The position numbers and the translations under genes are program-made. From Dryomyza anilis (lineage: Eukaryota > Arthropoda > Insecta > Diptera > Dryomyzidae): DNA of 64,000 bases. Positions 25,486-36,611 of this stretch are shown piece after piece (position 1 is the stretch's first letter; the number at the start of each line of letters is the position of its first letter). The notes beneath the pieces were generated by a model. That model saw only the letters and a list, made by a program, of their open reading frames with translations, did no database searches and had not been told where the DNA came from. The DNA lies in NCBI GenBank assembly GCA_951804985.1, contig OX638133.1, positions 13,536,501-13,600,500 on the forward strand. The letters are read 5' to 3'.

Positions 25486-25620
25486 CCTAGTAGAAATTTA
25501 TCCTATTAGGGTATACATGATAATGTCCAGATTATTATCGCCATGTAACTGATCGGGTTATGACAGGGAAAAATGCAATGATAGGTTCCCTGCAATGACC
25601 CGATTACAATTTCTACTAGG
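25486..25620. mobile_element. CCTAGTAG-TIR MITE, short copy (135 bp)
   Basis: Perfect 13-bp inverted ends CCTAGTAGAAATT and AATTTCTACTAGG. The interior includes GATCGGGTTATGAC, related to GATCGGGTTTTCG in the longer copy at 39,722-40,138. Target duplication not clear. Confidence 0.72.
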
Positions 25621-26023
25621 CGTCACTGGGCCAAATTTCATGACTGTGACAATCTTGAGTACAAAGATATATTGAATAAAAAGTTTAATTTTGTCGCGCC
25701 CATTTTTGTACCTTAGAGGGCGAATTATTATTAAAATTTTAAATTCTAATTTGTTTCCCAATAAATTAAAAAAAAAAAATCTAATAAAAAAGTTACACTG
25801 ATGCATTTATAAGCGATCTCAAGGAATACAGTTGCTATTACATATATAAAGATATATCATTGGAACCATCAGTGAGATTTCCTGAAAACTCCGTAAAAAC
25901 AAAACTTTTATGAATTTAATGGGAACATATCAGATCTAAATTTATAAATAGCATCATGCCAAAGTATAGGCCTGAAAAAGCAAATATTTGTGATGAAAAG
26001 TTTCAGGATTATAACGACGATTA

Positions 26024-26733
26024 AATTTACTGGCACGCACTAGAAGCACGATAAAGCACGGTATTTAAAAAGACACGAAGAATCACAACAAAACACGGAA
26101 AAACACGAAAAACATGAAAAAGCATGCGAAACGTGAAAAATAATACCGGAACCGTTTAGATTTTTGGAATCGTTATTAAAAGTGTATGGAACCGGAACTG
26201 GAATTGGAACACATATGTATATTGTTTTCTGATTGAAATCGGAAATGCTGTTTTAAAAATCTCGGAACCAGAACGGAAACCGATATTATAGTCCCTCTCA
26301 GGAAACGCAAAGAACCGAAACCGTTATTAAAAAAAATATGGAACTCCAATCGAAACTCATTTAATTTTTTGGTTGGAACCGGAATTGGAACCACCATTTT
26401 TAAAATCTTGGATATTTCAAATATTCCAAAGGGTTTTAGTCCCTAAAATGAATAATTACAAAACTAAGTTTGATACTGTTTTATTATATTAAATCCATGA
26501 GTAAAACTAAAATAACAGATTTTTAAGAAAGAGTTAAAATTCCACGAAATTTTTATTTTGTGAAGCTGGAAGTAAAGGGGTAGAAACTATAAAAAAATCT
26601 TTAATTGGCGCGTTCATGATTTTGGAGGCACGGACATACACGAGCACGACAACAATGGGCCGCACGAACTCAGATTTTCGGGCGTGACTTTTCGGGCGTG
26701 ACACGAAAAAAGAACGGCACGTGCCCATCCTTA
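26024..26733. mobile_element. hAT-like element, copy 2, lacking one end
   Basis: Collinear (opposite orientation) with the complete element at 21,231-22,023: GCACGATAAAGCACGG, CATGAAAAAGCATGCGAAAC, GTGAAAAATAATACCGGAAC, then GGAACCGG-type repeats and finally GACACGAAAAAAGAACGGCA followed by a degenerate terminus GTGCCCATCCTTA. The first ~60 bp with one terminal repeat is missing. A 13-bp local duplication TTCGGGCGTGAC(T) is seen near 26,678-26,701. Confidence 0.8.
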
Positions 26734-27504
26734 ATAACAGGTATGGGCCATTCATGTCTCGATACCCTTTATCAGTTGCCAAAAGTTCATTAAGATCGAA
26801 AAGGTAAAATCTCAAATTTGACTTTTTTTTGGTCGATTTGGTGTGGAATGGCCCGTGTTGGAATGAGCTTTCAGGAATGAGTAAAGGCCTCATCAAATCT
26901 GGCATTTTCTGCTAGAAATTTTATAAATTAACGTAATAATAGCTTTACGTAGAAATCATTTTTCAAATTTACTATCAAATGAAATTCAAATTTGTTTTCA
27001 ATTCAAGCAGTATTTATTTGAACGATTTTAAGTCATTTAATAACGTTCTATTCTGAAAAATCGATGTACGGAATAATCCAAATTAACGGACCTAGAAATT
27101 TCAATTCGAAATAAATCGAAAACTTAAATCTACTAGACATTTCTATGGCCTAATGTCCATCCATTGCATATTCAATTGGAAACACGTGTTTTCTATTTAC
27201 CTGTTATAAATATAATTAATAATGACTTTGTGGCTAACGCAATACCTACCTCTTTAATTAATAATTCACATTCATTCGATCTATTTAACATTGGTCTTTA
27301 ATTAAGCCGTTGGCTGTGTTGGGTGTCAACTGAAATTAGGTCTTTCGAAATCGCTTAATTTGTGGCACACGTTTATAACATCCCCTGGCAAATGCACAGA
27401 ATGTCTTCATTTCATTTTCTGGCTTGGAGTTGAAAACTTTTCCTCTCGACTCGATTTTTTTTTATTTTTCTACAACCACAATTGTGTCAACTGTGCTCAT
27501 TGCA
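26263..27504. repeat. 1,242-bp tandem duplication, left copy
   Basis: By eye identical to 27,523-28,764, with a constant offset of 1,260 bp. It starts inside the hAT-like element at CGGAACCAGAACGG and ends at GCTCATTGCA. The identity means a recent event or an assembly artefact. The 26,740-27,504 part is otherwise unrecognised AT-rich DNA. Confidence 0.95.
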
Positions 27505-27522
27505 CAGTTGACACAACCAGAA
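27505..27522. other. 18-bp filler at the duplication junction
   Basis: The junction carries CAGTTGACACAACCAGAA between the two copies. With the preceding CA it gives CACAGTTGACACAA, the exact reverse complement of TTGTGTCAACTGTG at 27,483-27,496 just upstream. Its end, AACCAGAA, produces a tandem AACCAGAACGG copy with the start of the right unit. Both halves thus look copied from adjacent sequence, as in polymerase-theta (templated) end joining. Confidence 0.85.
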
Positions 27523-28764
27523 CGGAACCAGAACGGAAACCGATATTATAGTCCCTCTCAGGAAACGCAAAGAACCGAAACCGTTATTAAAAAAAATATG
27601 GAACTCCAATCGAAACTCATTTAATTTTTTGGTTGGAACCGGAATTGGAACCACCATTTTTAAAATCTTGGATATTTCAAATATTCCAAAGGGTTTTAGT
27701 CCCTAAAATGAATAATTACAAAACTAAGTTTGATACTGTTTTATTATATTAAATCCATGAGTAAAACTAAAATAACAGATTTTTAAGAAAGAGTTAAAAT
27801 TCCACGAAATTTTTATTTTGTGAAGCTGGAAGTAAAGGGGTAGAAACTATAAAAAAATCTTTAATTGGCGCGTTCATGATTTTGGAGGCACGGACATACA
27901 CGAGCACGACAACAATGGGCCGCACGAACTCAGATTTTCGGGCGTGACTTTTCGGGCGTGACACGAAAAAAGAACGGCACGTGCCCATCCTTAATAACAG
28001 GTATGGGCCATTCATGTCTCGATACCCTTTATCAGTTGCCAAAAGTTCATTAAGATCGAAAAGGTAAAATCTCAAATTTGACTTTTTTTTGGTCGATTTG
28101 GTGTGGAATGGCCCGTGTTGGAATGAGCTTTCAGGAATGAGTAAAGGCCTCATCAAATCTGGCATTTTCTGCTAGAAATTTTATAAATTAACGTAATAAT
28201 AGCTTTACGTAGAAATCATTTTTCAAATTTACTATCAAATGAAATTCAAATTTGTTTTCAATTCAAGCAGTATTTATTTGAACGATTTTAAGTCATTTAA
28301 TAACGTTCTATTCTGAAAAATCGATGTACGGAATAATCCAAATTAACGGACCTAGAAATTTCAATTCGAAATAAATCGAAAACTTAAATCTACTAGACAT
28401 TTCTATGGCCTAATGTCCATCCATTGCATATTCAATTGGAAACACGTGTTTTCTATTTACCTGTTATAAATATAATTAATAATGACTTTGTGGCTAACGC
28501 AATACCTACCTCTTTAATTAATAATTCACATTCATTCGATCTATTTAACATTGGTCTTTAATTAAGCCGTTGGCTGTGTTGGGTGTCAACTGAAATTAGG
28601 TCTTTCGAAATCGCTTAATTTGTGGCACACGTTTATAACATCCCCTGGCAAATGCACAGAATGTCTTCATTTCATTTTCTGGCTTGGAGTTGAAAACTTT
28701 TCCTCTCGACTCGATTTTTTTTTATTTTTCTACAACCACAATTGTGTCAACTGTGCTCATTGCA
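27523..28764. repeat. 1,242-bp tandem duplication, right copy
   Basis: Apparently identical second copy of 26,263-27,504. It includes a second partial copy of the hAT-like element (to about 27,993) and the same 123-codon non-functional frame on the minus strand (27,794-28,165). Confidence 0.95.
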
Positions 28765-29749
28765 GCTGCAGAGTTTCTCCACATTTGGCAGCATCCCCAA
28801 ATTTAAACGTGATCGATGTCGCGCTGGTGCCACTCACATACTTTTTCGCTTTAGTTCAATTGAATCCACTTTAGCATCGCACCACGATTTTCGTTGATTT
28901 TCCGTGTCAATGGATGCGATGTGCTGCCGTGTCGTGTCGTGTGCCATGTGGCATCCATCGATATGAGTTGGATGGGGTTTGAAGAGGTGCCTGTGCTGCG
29001 GTAGTACCCATCCGACACAAAAACAGACCGACACAAAAAAGATGAATGAATGAATGACAGACACACTTTCGCTGACATCCCTGCGAATAATGTCTGTCTG
29101 TGTACAAAATGATTTTGGGGGTGTGGTGTTGGTTGACTGCCTGACTGGCAGCATGGTAAAATGAATGAATTAATGTGCGAAAAACAATTGTTATTCTTGA
29201 TGTTGCAAACGAACGGTGCACAAATAATAAATTGCTGTATGAACGCGGCGTAATTTGTTTTTAAACATCATTTTGAGAAATGCAAGAAAAATATATATTT
29301 TTTAAATGGTTGTAAATATTCACCAAATATGCTGAATAAATTGAATTCAATTTTGAATAAGACCAAATAATAACTTTCGTGTGAATATGATAATTTATTA
29401 AATTTTATATTTTGTAAAATGTTTTAAACAGGTCTTCAAATCATTTGATTTTTTTTTAATTTTATCAAATATTAAAAAAAATTTGAAAAGAGGTGACCTA
29501 GAAATGCTTTTTGAATATATGTAAAATAATAAGGGGATTCAATTCAAAAGTATTCATTTCTATTCTCTAAAAAAATACGGGTAATTTGATGCAAAAGCAC
29601 TTAATTTTGCGTAATATTGATTTTCAAAATGTTAATGCTTAATAATACAATTTCCTGTTTCTAAATTGACTTGATATCTTCAAAGGTGTCATAATGATTT
29701 ATCAAAAACACTACAATTTTCATATCATTTTAGATAGCTATTAGATATC
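28765..29749. other. Single-copy region, GC-richer in its first 470 bp
   Basis: From 28,765 to about 29,235 the DNA is GC-richer and unrepeated, with several overlapping open frames on the minus strand (28,834-29,221) that lack a recognisable domain and run through simple patches such as GTGTCGTGTCGTGTG and (GAAT)n. It may be conserved regulatory sequence, which I cannot test. From 29,235 to 29,749 it is AT-rich with nothing recognised. Confidence 0.4.
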
Positions 29750-29760
29750 AAATCCGATAA

Positions 29761-30065
29761 TAATAATAATAGTTTGGCGCAACAGTCCTGTATAGAACTT
29801 CGGCCGAGCTCTCTCACCATTTTGAGCTGTGCGTGTTTGTACTCAAAGTGGTGGGACCTACAGTTTATTGCCGAATCCGAACGGCGGGTGAGAGCTTTTC
29901 ATAGGCAATGGTTTTACTCTCGTAGGTTTGCCATTTACTGCCGAGAGGTAGCGCGGTATAGAAAAATTTGTCTATGAAAAGATGTTGTTAGCCCCAGTCC
30001 AGGCTTGAACCGGGGACCTTTCGGCTCGTAGTCCAACGCACTAACCACTGAGCTACCGCGGCTAC
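29761..30065 (-). mobile_element. tRNA-derived SINE, copy 2 with perfect 11-bp TSD
   Basis: Same head, body and (ATT)n tail as the copy at 20,584. It is flanked by the perfect direct repeat AAATCCGATAA at 29,750-29,760 and 30,066-30,076. A small internal deletion removes part of the TATATTTGTACTC body segment. The clean duplication fixes both ends of the element and its retroposition. Confidence 0.93.
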
Positions 30066-30076
30066 AAATCCGATAA

Positions 30077-30420
30077 GTTATCGAAAAAAGAAATCTACAT
30101 AGAAAAATCGTGTTGGTTATGAAATGCTTGGTGATCAATTGTCTCGGGTCAAATTTTTCTTCCAGAAATATTGTCCAATAAGTACTATATCGGTAAGAAA
30201 TGGTCCAGAAAAAAAAGTCAGTGGACGAAGAGAGTATGAAATGGTTGGGGATCAATCGTCTCGGGTAGAGTTTGTCTTAAAAAACGATTTCCTAATAAAA
30301 ATATATCGGGAAGTAATTGCGAAAAGAAAAATATTCGCGGAAAAGAAGTGTAATTGTTCAGGGGAAACTAAAAATGATTAAGAAATGATTAAGGATTAAT
30401 TATCCTGCAGAATATAGATC
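30077..30420. repeat. Decayed ~118-bp tandem repeat
   Basis: ATGAAATGCTTGGTGATCAA at 30,119 recurs as ATGAAATGGTTGGGGATCAA at 30,237. The similarity continues through TGTCTCGGGT and the next ~60 bp. A weaker third partial follows at about 30,355 (ATTGTTCAGGGG). Confidence 0.6.
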
Positions 30421-30495
30421 TTAGGGAAAAATAATAAATTGCGAAAATACAGTTTATAAACGTCAATTATTCCACTATAAAAAAATAAGTTAAAT

Positions 30496-30719
30496 ATATC
30501 GTCGTTGTAGAACGAAAAGTCACCAAATACATTTTTATGAAAAACTTAATTATCGAGTTGTTGATTATTATTATTATACAAAGTAATTGATGTATTTTTA
30601 AAGTTGAAAAATTAATTAATAGATCGATTAAAAATTAACAGATTTATAACGATTTTTGTAAATGAATATTTGGCATTTTGAATATGTATTTGATGACTTT
30701 TCGTTCTAAACGACGATAT
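30496..30719. repeat. Inverted repeat with ~36-bp arms
   Basis: Arm 30,496-30,532 (ATATCGTCGTTGTAGAACGA then AAAGTCACCAAATACAT) is the reverse complement of 30,684-30,719 except for one inserted base and one mismatch. The ~140-bp spacer is AT-rich. It may be the remains of a small TIR element. Confidence 0.75.
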
Positions 30720-30826
30720 AATAGTGAGAATAATGAAGAAGAATTGTCTGGAAAAGCATTAACCTGGGAAGAATTATCCGGAGAATAAATGATTTGGAGA
30801 ATAACTGCTAAGGGAAGAATTGTCTC

Positions 30827-30872
30827 GTCAAAAAATTATCTTGTCAGTGTAATGACAAGATAATTTTTCGAC
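30827..30872. repeat. Hairpin with a 20-bp stem (19 of 20 paired)
   Basis: GTCAAAAAATTATCTTGTCA pairs with TGACAAGATAATTTTTCGAC across a 6-base GTGTAA loop, with one mismatch. It sits after a run of AGAATTRTC-GGA motifs (30,738-30,830). Confidence 0.8.
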
Positions 30873-31508
30873 ACGATGTCTTCCGATTTTCATGAAATTA
30901 TGTGACAAGATAGTGACCCAAAAATAAAAAATAACTTTTGATTTATCAACTCCAACAAAGTTATGAGAATTGAAACATCAAAATACTGAGACTTATGGTT
31001 TATATTAGCTTTATGATCACGTATTCAAATATAAATAACAATTTAAGAAAATAAAATACATTTAACTTATGTAGATAAAGCTAAATATACTTTTCAAATC
31101 ACTGTTACGTATACGCCCCACCGTTTTAAAAATCAAAAAATTATTTGTTTTGAAACCCTGGAGTTTTCCTCGACGATTAAAATAATATTTTCGATGGAGT
31201 CTCTCATAGTTTCTGCCCTATCAAGTTTTAAAGTTTTTTATGGTGGCAGAGAACCAATTTCGTATGGAGAATATCGGCAATTGAACTTTAAAACTATTTG
31301 GCAAGAAAATGTTCGGATAGAATTGTACGGAAAAAGAATTGTTTAGGAATGAAATTGCCGTGGAAAAATAGTCATGAGGAAGAACTAGCACTACCCAGCA
31401 AGAAATGGCCTCATTGACGACAAGGTCGATCGAGGACATTATAAACTTTGTCATTGATGAATATGTCTACAACAATTTCATAAATGACATGGCATATGTC
31501 ATATATAC

Positions 31509-32002
31509 TGTTACGAAAAGAGGTAATTTGCTCCACTGTGCAAGCAGTCAACAATAATGAATGAGACGCAAGACAATTCAGAGTAATAAGCAATGTGTTA
31601 GAAAGAGACAGAAAATCATTCAGCGCACAAAGCAATGTGCGAGAAAGAGATGGAAGATCAGCACATTAAAACACATGAGTGCGAATGAGATGCCAATAGC
31701 TTGCGTTATTCACGAAACGAGTAGAACATTCTCGAAACAAGTCGAAGCTTGTCGAAACGTGTCGATTTGATGCAGTATATAAGGCTTCAGTAGTGATTGT
31801 AAAGTGGTCGAGTGCATCTCGTGTGATAAATCTCAAGTTAAATTGTGGACATGCAGCAGTTGTTAGAATTTGTTATTAGTAAAGTGAATTAATAAAGTTA
31901 TTTGTTATAATTTAAACCAAACAAAAGAGTGTTTTTATTTTGAACACTATCCAGAGATACGAACTTGTAGAACAGTTTTCCGTAGACTGAATTTTCGTAA
32001 CA
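31509..32002 (+). mobile_element. Solo LTR of a Gypsy-type retrotransposon (494 bp)
   Basis: Begins TGTTACGAAAAG and ends TTTTCGTAACA (TG...CA ends inside a longer inverted repeat). It is flanked by the 4-bp direct repeat ATAC (31,505-31,508 and 32,003-32,006), typical of Ty3/Gypsy integrases. Promoter-like TATATAAG at 31,776-31,783 and polyadenylation signal AATAAA at 31,891-31,896 suit a U3-R-U5 plan. The U3 part holds a ~46-bp tandem duplication (AGCAATGTG...GAAAGAGA twice, about 31,585-31,660), as in U3 enhancers. No internal region remains, so LTR-LTR recombination removed it. The frame at 31,561-31,770 is only U3 sequence. Confidence 0.9.
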
Positions 32003-32006
32003 ATAC

Positions 32007-33389
32007 ATATATCAATGACATTGTGAAAATCTGTAATTGATGAAATATTATTGAAGACGTCATTGATGAAAATTAACATTCACGTCACATACCCCCAATG
32101 GTATGCAGCATTTACGTTGTGAAATGCAATGTGAAATGCATACAACATACGTCTAGGGGCAGCATTTACGCGTAAAACTGGAAATTTGCGTTCGATAGCA
32201 CCCTGCCATATAATTCATAGGCACAAATTGAGGGTTCAATTTTTATAAAAGCGATATAATAAGCAGTAGTAATGATAATTGATGATGGCCGTTAGTGAAG
32301 TACGTTGTTGACATCACATACCACTCCAACCGAGAACAGAAGATAATAATAAAATTGAAATAATAAATAAAATAAGATAAATAAAAAAAAAATAAGGATA
32401 AAAAAAAAATTAAAAAAAAAAAAATTAATAAAAAAAAATATTTTTTTTTTATAAAAAAAAAATATGTATGACAATCATTTGTAACTTCATTGATGAATGA
32501 TCGTTAATGCCAGCATTTTGCATTTAGTTAAACAGTAGCGCCATATGTTCAATATTGAACAATTTGATCTCATTTAAAAGGTAATGAATTCATGTTGGTC
32601 AGCACATACTTTTTTTAATTATTTTTTTAAACCATCACAAAACTACATCCAGAATTTTGTTCGTTTTCAAAGAATCCTTATATCATATTATATCCCATAA
32701 TAGTCCCTTTAATGTATTAAATTATATGTCACAAATTCTTTTTGTGTAGCGCGTGACCCAAAAGTTTTTTTTTGAGGGATTTCGTTGATTTTTGAAGCAA
32801 AAACAAAAAATGCCAAAAAACAACATAAAAACAAAATAAATATGCGCGCAATTTGATTGGACTTGTTTTATGCGTTAAAATAAAATATAAAAATAGGAAA
32901 TAGTAAAACACGACGCAACATCAAATCTCGTCCAGCTGCAGTGAACTTTTAACCTTGTAACACAGAAAAATTTGCCTTTTAAAGTTGCGCAACAAAAAGT
33001 TGGTCGTCATCGTAAAGAATCGAAAATTTGTAACAAAAACTAAAACGGAATAAATTTTGAGAGTTTGTCCTGTAGTGTACGTGTTGCAGTGTTGCGCTAT
33101 AAAGTTTTTGGTTCACTTTATTGACCTGGTTTTCGAAGCTAGAAGATGGGACACACTTAAACTGAAATAAAAAAGGAATACAGAAAATGATATAACAATT
33201 ATTTTGAATTTGTTGCGAATTGGATAATAAATTCATTAATTACAAACGAGTTAAAAAGTTAATAATATTTTTAAAACTCGGGTAAATTTCAGATTTATAA
33301 TTGTATTGATAAAGTATGTACTTTATACTATGAAAGTATTATTAGTTTTGTGAACTAATCATATTTATGTTAAATTTGGTAGTTGGTTG
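32007..33389. other. AT-rich unassigned region
   Basis: Holds an extreme A-rich low-complexity tract at 32,340-32,462 ending in a T10 run. The rest (32,462-33,389) shows no repeat copy or coding signal that I recognise. Confidence 0.5.
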
Positions 33390-33720
33390 ACTTTTAATCG
33401 ACAAATTCATCTGTATGATGAATAATATAATTAAAATAATGAACGAACATTCATAGTATAAAAATATGTTTATATTAATGAACAAAATTCATTAATGTAA
33501 TGCAGTTTTTCATAAAATATTTTCATCTTCACCATCATAAATCACTTTCCCACTAATAAGTGTCATCAAAATGATGAACAATAGACAAACAAAAATATTC
33601 TAATTAATGAACATAATGAATATAATTTGTGTATACAAAAAATGTCATCAATATAATGAAGTTGTTCATTAACATGATGCATTTTTCATCATATTAATGC
33701 ATTTTTAAATTAATAAATTT
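33390..33720. repeat. ATGAA/TTCAT-rich segment, possible decayed fold-back MITE
   Basis: Many ATGAA and TTCAT words alternate (TTAATGAACAAAATTCATTA, TCATCAAAATGATGAAC, CATCATATTAATGCAT). The same style, TTCATCAATATGATGAA, forms the arms of the insertion at 45,060-45,525, so the two may be one family. Confidence 0.4.
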
Positions 33721-34479
33721 TCTTATTTATAAAATATCAAAAATTGTCTTAAAATATGAATTTTATTTTGATACAGAAAATATGTTTGTTTTCATATTAA
33801 ACACTTGAAATTTAAGTATTTCCTATGATATTAAATTTTTGGTAATGTGTTTCTGCTGAAATCACGTATTAGGCCAATACGTATCATTTTTATATGTAAA
33901 AAACGTTCTGCAAGTATAAAGTGCTCGAAAAGAAAAAAAATCAAAACAAAAAAGCCTCAATAAAAACTCATTCTTTTTCGGCCATCTTCACATAGGAAGC
34001 AAAAAAAAAAAAAAAAAACCCACAGCTGTGATCTGTGATTTTTTGACGATATTTTTCTTAATATTGTCAGCGGAAACGGATATGCTAATGCTATACAAAC
34101 ACACACATGCTCACATACACAAATAAACGATGGCAGTCAGCCAAATACGTGCACACTACAAACACTCACTAACACCAACAACACCAACAACAACAATAAC
34201 AGCAACACATGTTGACTGACAACGAAATATGGTTGTGTGTTGAAAAATGCATTCTCATCATTGGAAATGCATGGAAATTGATGTTACATAGCTAAACTGC
34301 AGAAACAAATATGTATTTGTGTCTTTGTGTGAATGTATGTGTGTGTGAATGCTACAACTTATACATAGACATATTTGCGTTTTCGTCATCGTTTGTATAG
34401 CATATATCTATATAGTACATTTGTGTAGCAATCATGTGTGACTAGAAATGCTTATCCTCATAGGAAGCGCTCTGAATGA
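33721..34479. other. Unassigned region with CA/GT-rich patches
   Basis: A-run of 18 near 34,000, CA-rich at 34,095-34,125, ACACCAACAACACCAACAAC at about 34,170, GTGTGTGT at about 34,340. Nothing coding is recognised. Confidence 0.45.
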
Positions 34480-34760
34480 TGACTAATTTATAAAATATAA
34501 CTTGATCAGGACTATTTTTTGTACCAATGGGATATTGCATTTTAAATCAACGAACGGATTTCCCCTACCCCCCATCCCCCTCAGAAATAATTCAAATTTG
34601 ATACACATGATGTATCATATTGAACTAAGACAATTTATAAATTTTGGACCTCTAGCTAATATGGTTCCCGAAATATGACGGGTTAAAAAGAGAAACCAGT
34701 TGGGAAACCATGGGAAATTTTAAAGTAGGTGTTATTATGATAGTTAGGATTATCAAAATT
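34480..34760 (-). repeat. Extension module of the mini-me-type element
   Basis: The minus strand reads ACACCTACTTTAAAATTTCC then CCAACTGGTTT, which matches 37,753-37,816 beyond the plus-strand mini-me, and more weakly 45,715-45,770. The element family therefore extends past the TAGTCGG palindrome. Confidence 0.55.
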
Positions 34761-35392
34761 ATAGTCGGTCTAAGCCGACTATAAATACACTACACATATA
34801 AGTGGTTACCATTCAAATATCTATATAGGTCATTAGGGTATACGAATCCAGAAAATAACTACAAACTTTCTATCGCTGAAGAATTTCCATTCATTTGATA
34901 CCCATATTTACAAATGGGTAGTTGTACCGAAGTTCGATTTTTTTTTTTGGGAATCACAACTCGTTGCGCAGGAAAACATTATTTTCATGTATTTTAGCAT
35001 AATGTCAATATATATTTGACCAAAAAAAGTTTTCCTAAGCACGTATACAGTAATATTGATTTGTAGATGTAAATTTTATATGAGGTATTTCAACATAAGT
35101 GGTCGGTTCTCAGGTCACAATAGACCGATCATGACAATTTTCTTGTTCAGACTGCTTACATATATAAGTAATCTAAATCTATAGTTTCATTGCTCTAGCT
35201 CTTCTATTTTTTTTTGTATTCGTGATTTCAACAGACAGACAGAAGGACAGACGGACAGACAGACGGACATCGCTAAATCGACTCAGGAGATCATGCTGAT
35301 CAAGAATATATATTTCCATAGATGCTTCCTTCTGGGTGTTACAAACGGCGTACCAAACTGAATATACCCTTTCACTCTTAGTGTAGGGTATA
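34761..35392 (-). mobile_element. mini-me-type element, copy 2 (minus)
   Basis: Bounded by the palindrome ATAGTCGGTCTAAGCCGACT at 34,761 and by TTCACTCTTAGTGTAGGGTA at about 35,371-35,390. It contains the (GTCY)n block (35,232-35,270), CTTGATCAGCATGATCTCCT and the CACCCAGAAGGAAGCAT block (both minus). It is the mirror image of the copy at 35,937. Confidence 0.85.
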
Positions 35393-35399
35393 AAAATAG

Positions 35400-35930
35400 G
35401 TGAAAACTCACAAAGGTGGGTTAACTTAATTGTATTTATCTTAAAAACTAGTACACGTACAAGGTCAATTGAAGTATCACTTGAAAAGTAAAAGTTTCAA
35501 AAAAATATATGTTATTTCTAATTTCCTTTATAACATTTGTGTTAAATTTTATAAGTGTATTCGTATTGGTTCCTGAGTTATAAATAAAAATATGTAATCA
35601 AGTTAACTTAACTGCGTTATTTAAACAAGTAGTTTATATACATACATCATTATTGGTATCGTTTGAAAGGTATTAAGATGCCCTTTAATACCAGATTTGA
35701 ATAAATCTTTGTTTCCAAAAGTCAAAGGCCAATATCTCATGATATAGATTTTGGGAAGCTATATCTCAAAAATCCATATTTTTTAAATAATAAAATTGAA
35801 TTTATATTTTTGCAGATTTTCTTCTTGACATGTCTGCCAAATTTCATTGGAGTACTTCCTTCGGTTCATGAGTTATTAATAAAAATGTGAAATTAATTTA
35901 TTTATAAAATTTATTTATAAAATCTTATTT
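35400..35930 (-). repeat. Extension module between the two mini-me copies
   Basis: On the minus strand, two imperfect ~280-bp repeats each contain a TTTTTATTWATAACTCA-type motif. The same block, including GACCTTTAACCTTTGGATAC-like and ACCTTTTAAATGATACC-like pieces, lies on the plus strand at 37,840-38,090. It is thus a displaced 3' module of the same family. Confidence 0.5.
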
Positions 35931-35936
35931 GATTTT

Positions 35937-36089
35937 TATACCCTACACTAAGAGTGAAAGGGTATATTCAGTTTGGTGCGCCGTTTGTTACACCCAGAAG
36001 GAAGCATCTCCGGTAAGGAAAAGTATATATATTCTTGATCAGCATGACCTCCTGAGTCGATTTAGCGATGTCCGTCTGTCTGTCTGTCC

Positions 36090-36131
<42 letters not shown>

Positions 36132-36595
36132 TGAAATCACGATTACAGAAAAACTAGAAGAGCTAAATAAATGAAACTAATTTAGATTACTTATATATTT
36201 ACGCTGTCTGTCAGTGAAAATGGGCATGGTCAGTCCATTATGACCTGTGAACCGACAACTTATGTTCAAATTCATCATATAAAACACATCTACTGGTGAA
36301 TTTTACTGTATACGTGTTCAGGTAAACTTTTTTTGTTGTCAAATATATATTGACCTAATGCTCAAATACATGAAAATATTGTTCTCCCGCGAAACGACTT
36401 GTGGTTCAAAAAAAAAAATCGAAATTCGGTACACCTACCCATATGTAAACATGGGTATCAAATGAATGGAAATTCTTCAGCGATTGAAAGTTTGTAGTTA
36501 TTTTCAGGATTCGTATATCCTGGTGACCTATATACAACTTTGAATGGTAACCACACATATGTGTAGGGTATTTATAGTCGGCTTAGACCGACTAT
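35937..36595 (+). mobile_element. mini-me-type element, copy 3 (plus)
   Basis: Starts with the hairpin TATACCCTACACTAAGAGTG then AAAGGGTATA and ends with the palindromic GTCGGCTTAGACCGAC. In between lie CTTGATCAGCATGACCTCCT, a long (GTCT)n run (36,071-36,130), TTGAAATCACGATTACAGAA and GGTACACCTACCC. The 81-codon frame at 35,929-36,174 translates the GTCT run and is not a gene. Confidence 0.88.
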
Positions 36596-36611
36596 AATTT
36601 TGATAATCGTA

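Noticed and set aside
26534..26905. 123-codon minus-strand frame, repeated unchanged at 27,794-28,165
   Set aside because: The perfect conservation comes from the recent tandem duplication, not selection. The frame crosses the hAT element border and has no domain.
28834..29221. Overlapping minus-strand frames of 75-106 codons
   Set aside because: Three frames overlap in the same place with no domain, which is expected of GC-richer non-coding DNA.
34761..36595. Helitron identity for the mini-me copies because of the palindrome near one end
   Set aside because: No clear TC start and CTRR end flanked by A|T could be fixed. The (GTCY)n plus CTTGATCAGCAT structure supports a mini-me-type label only.
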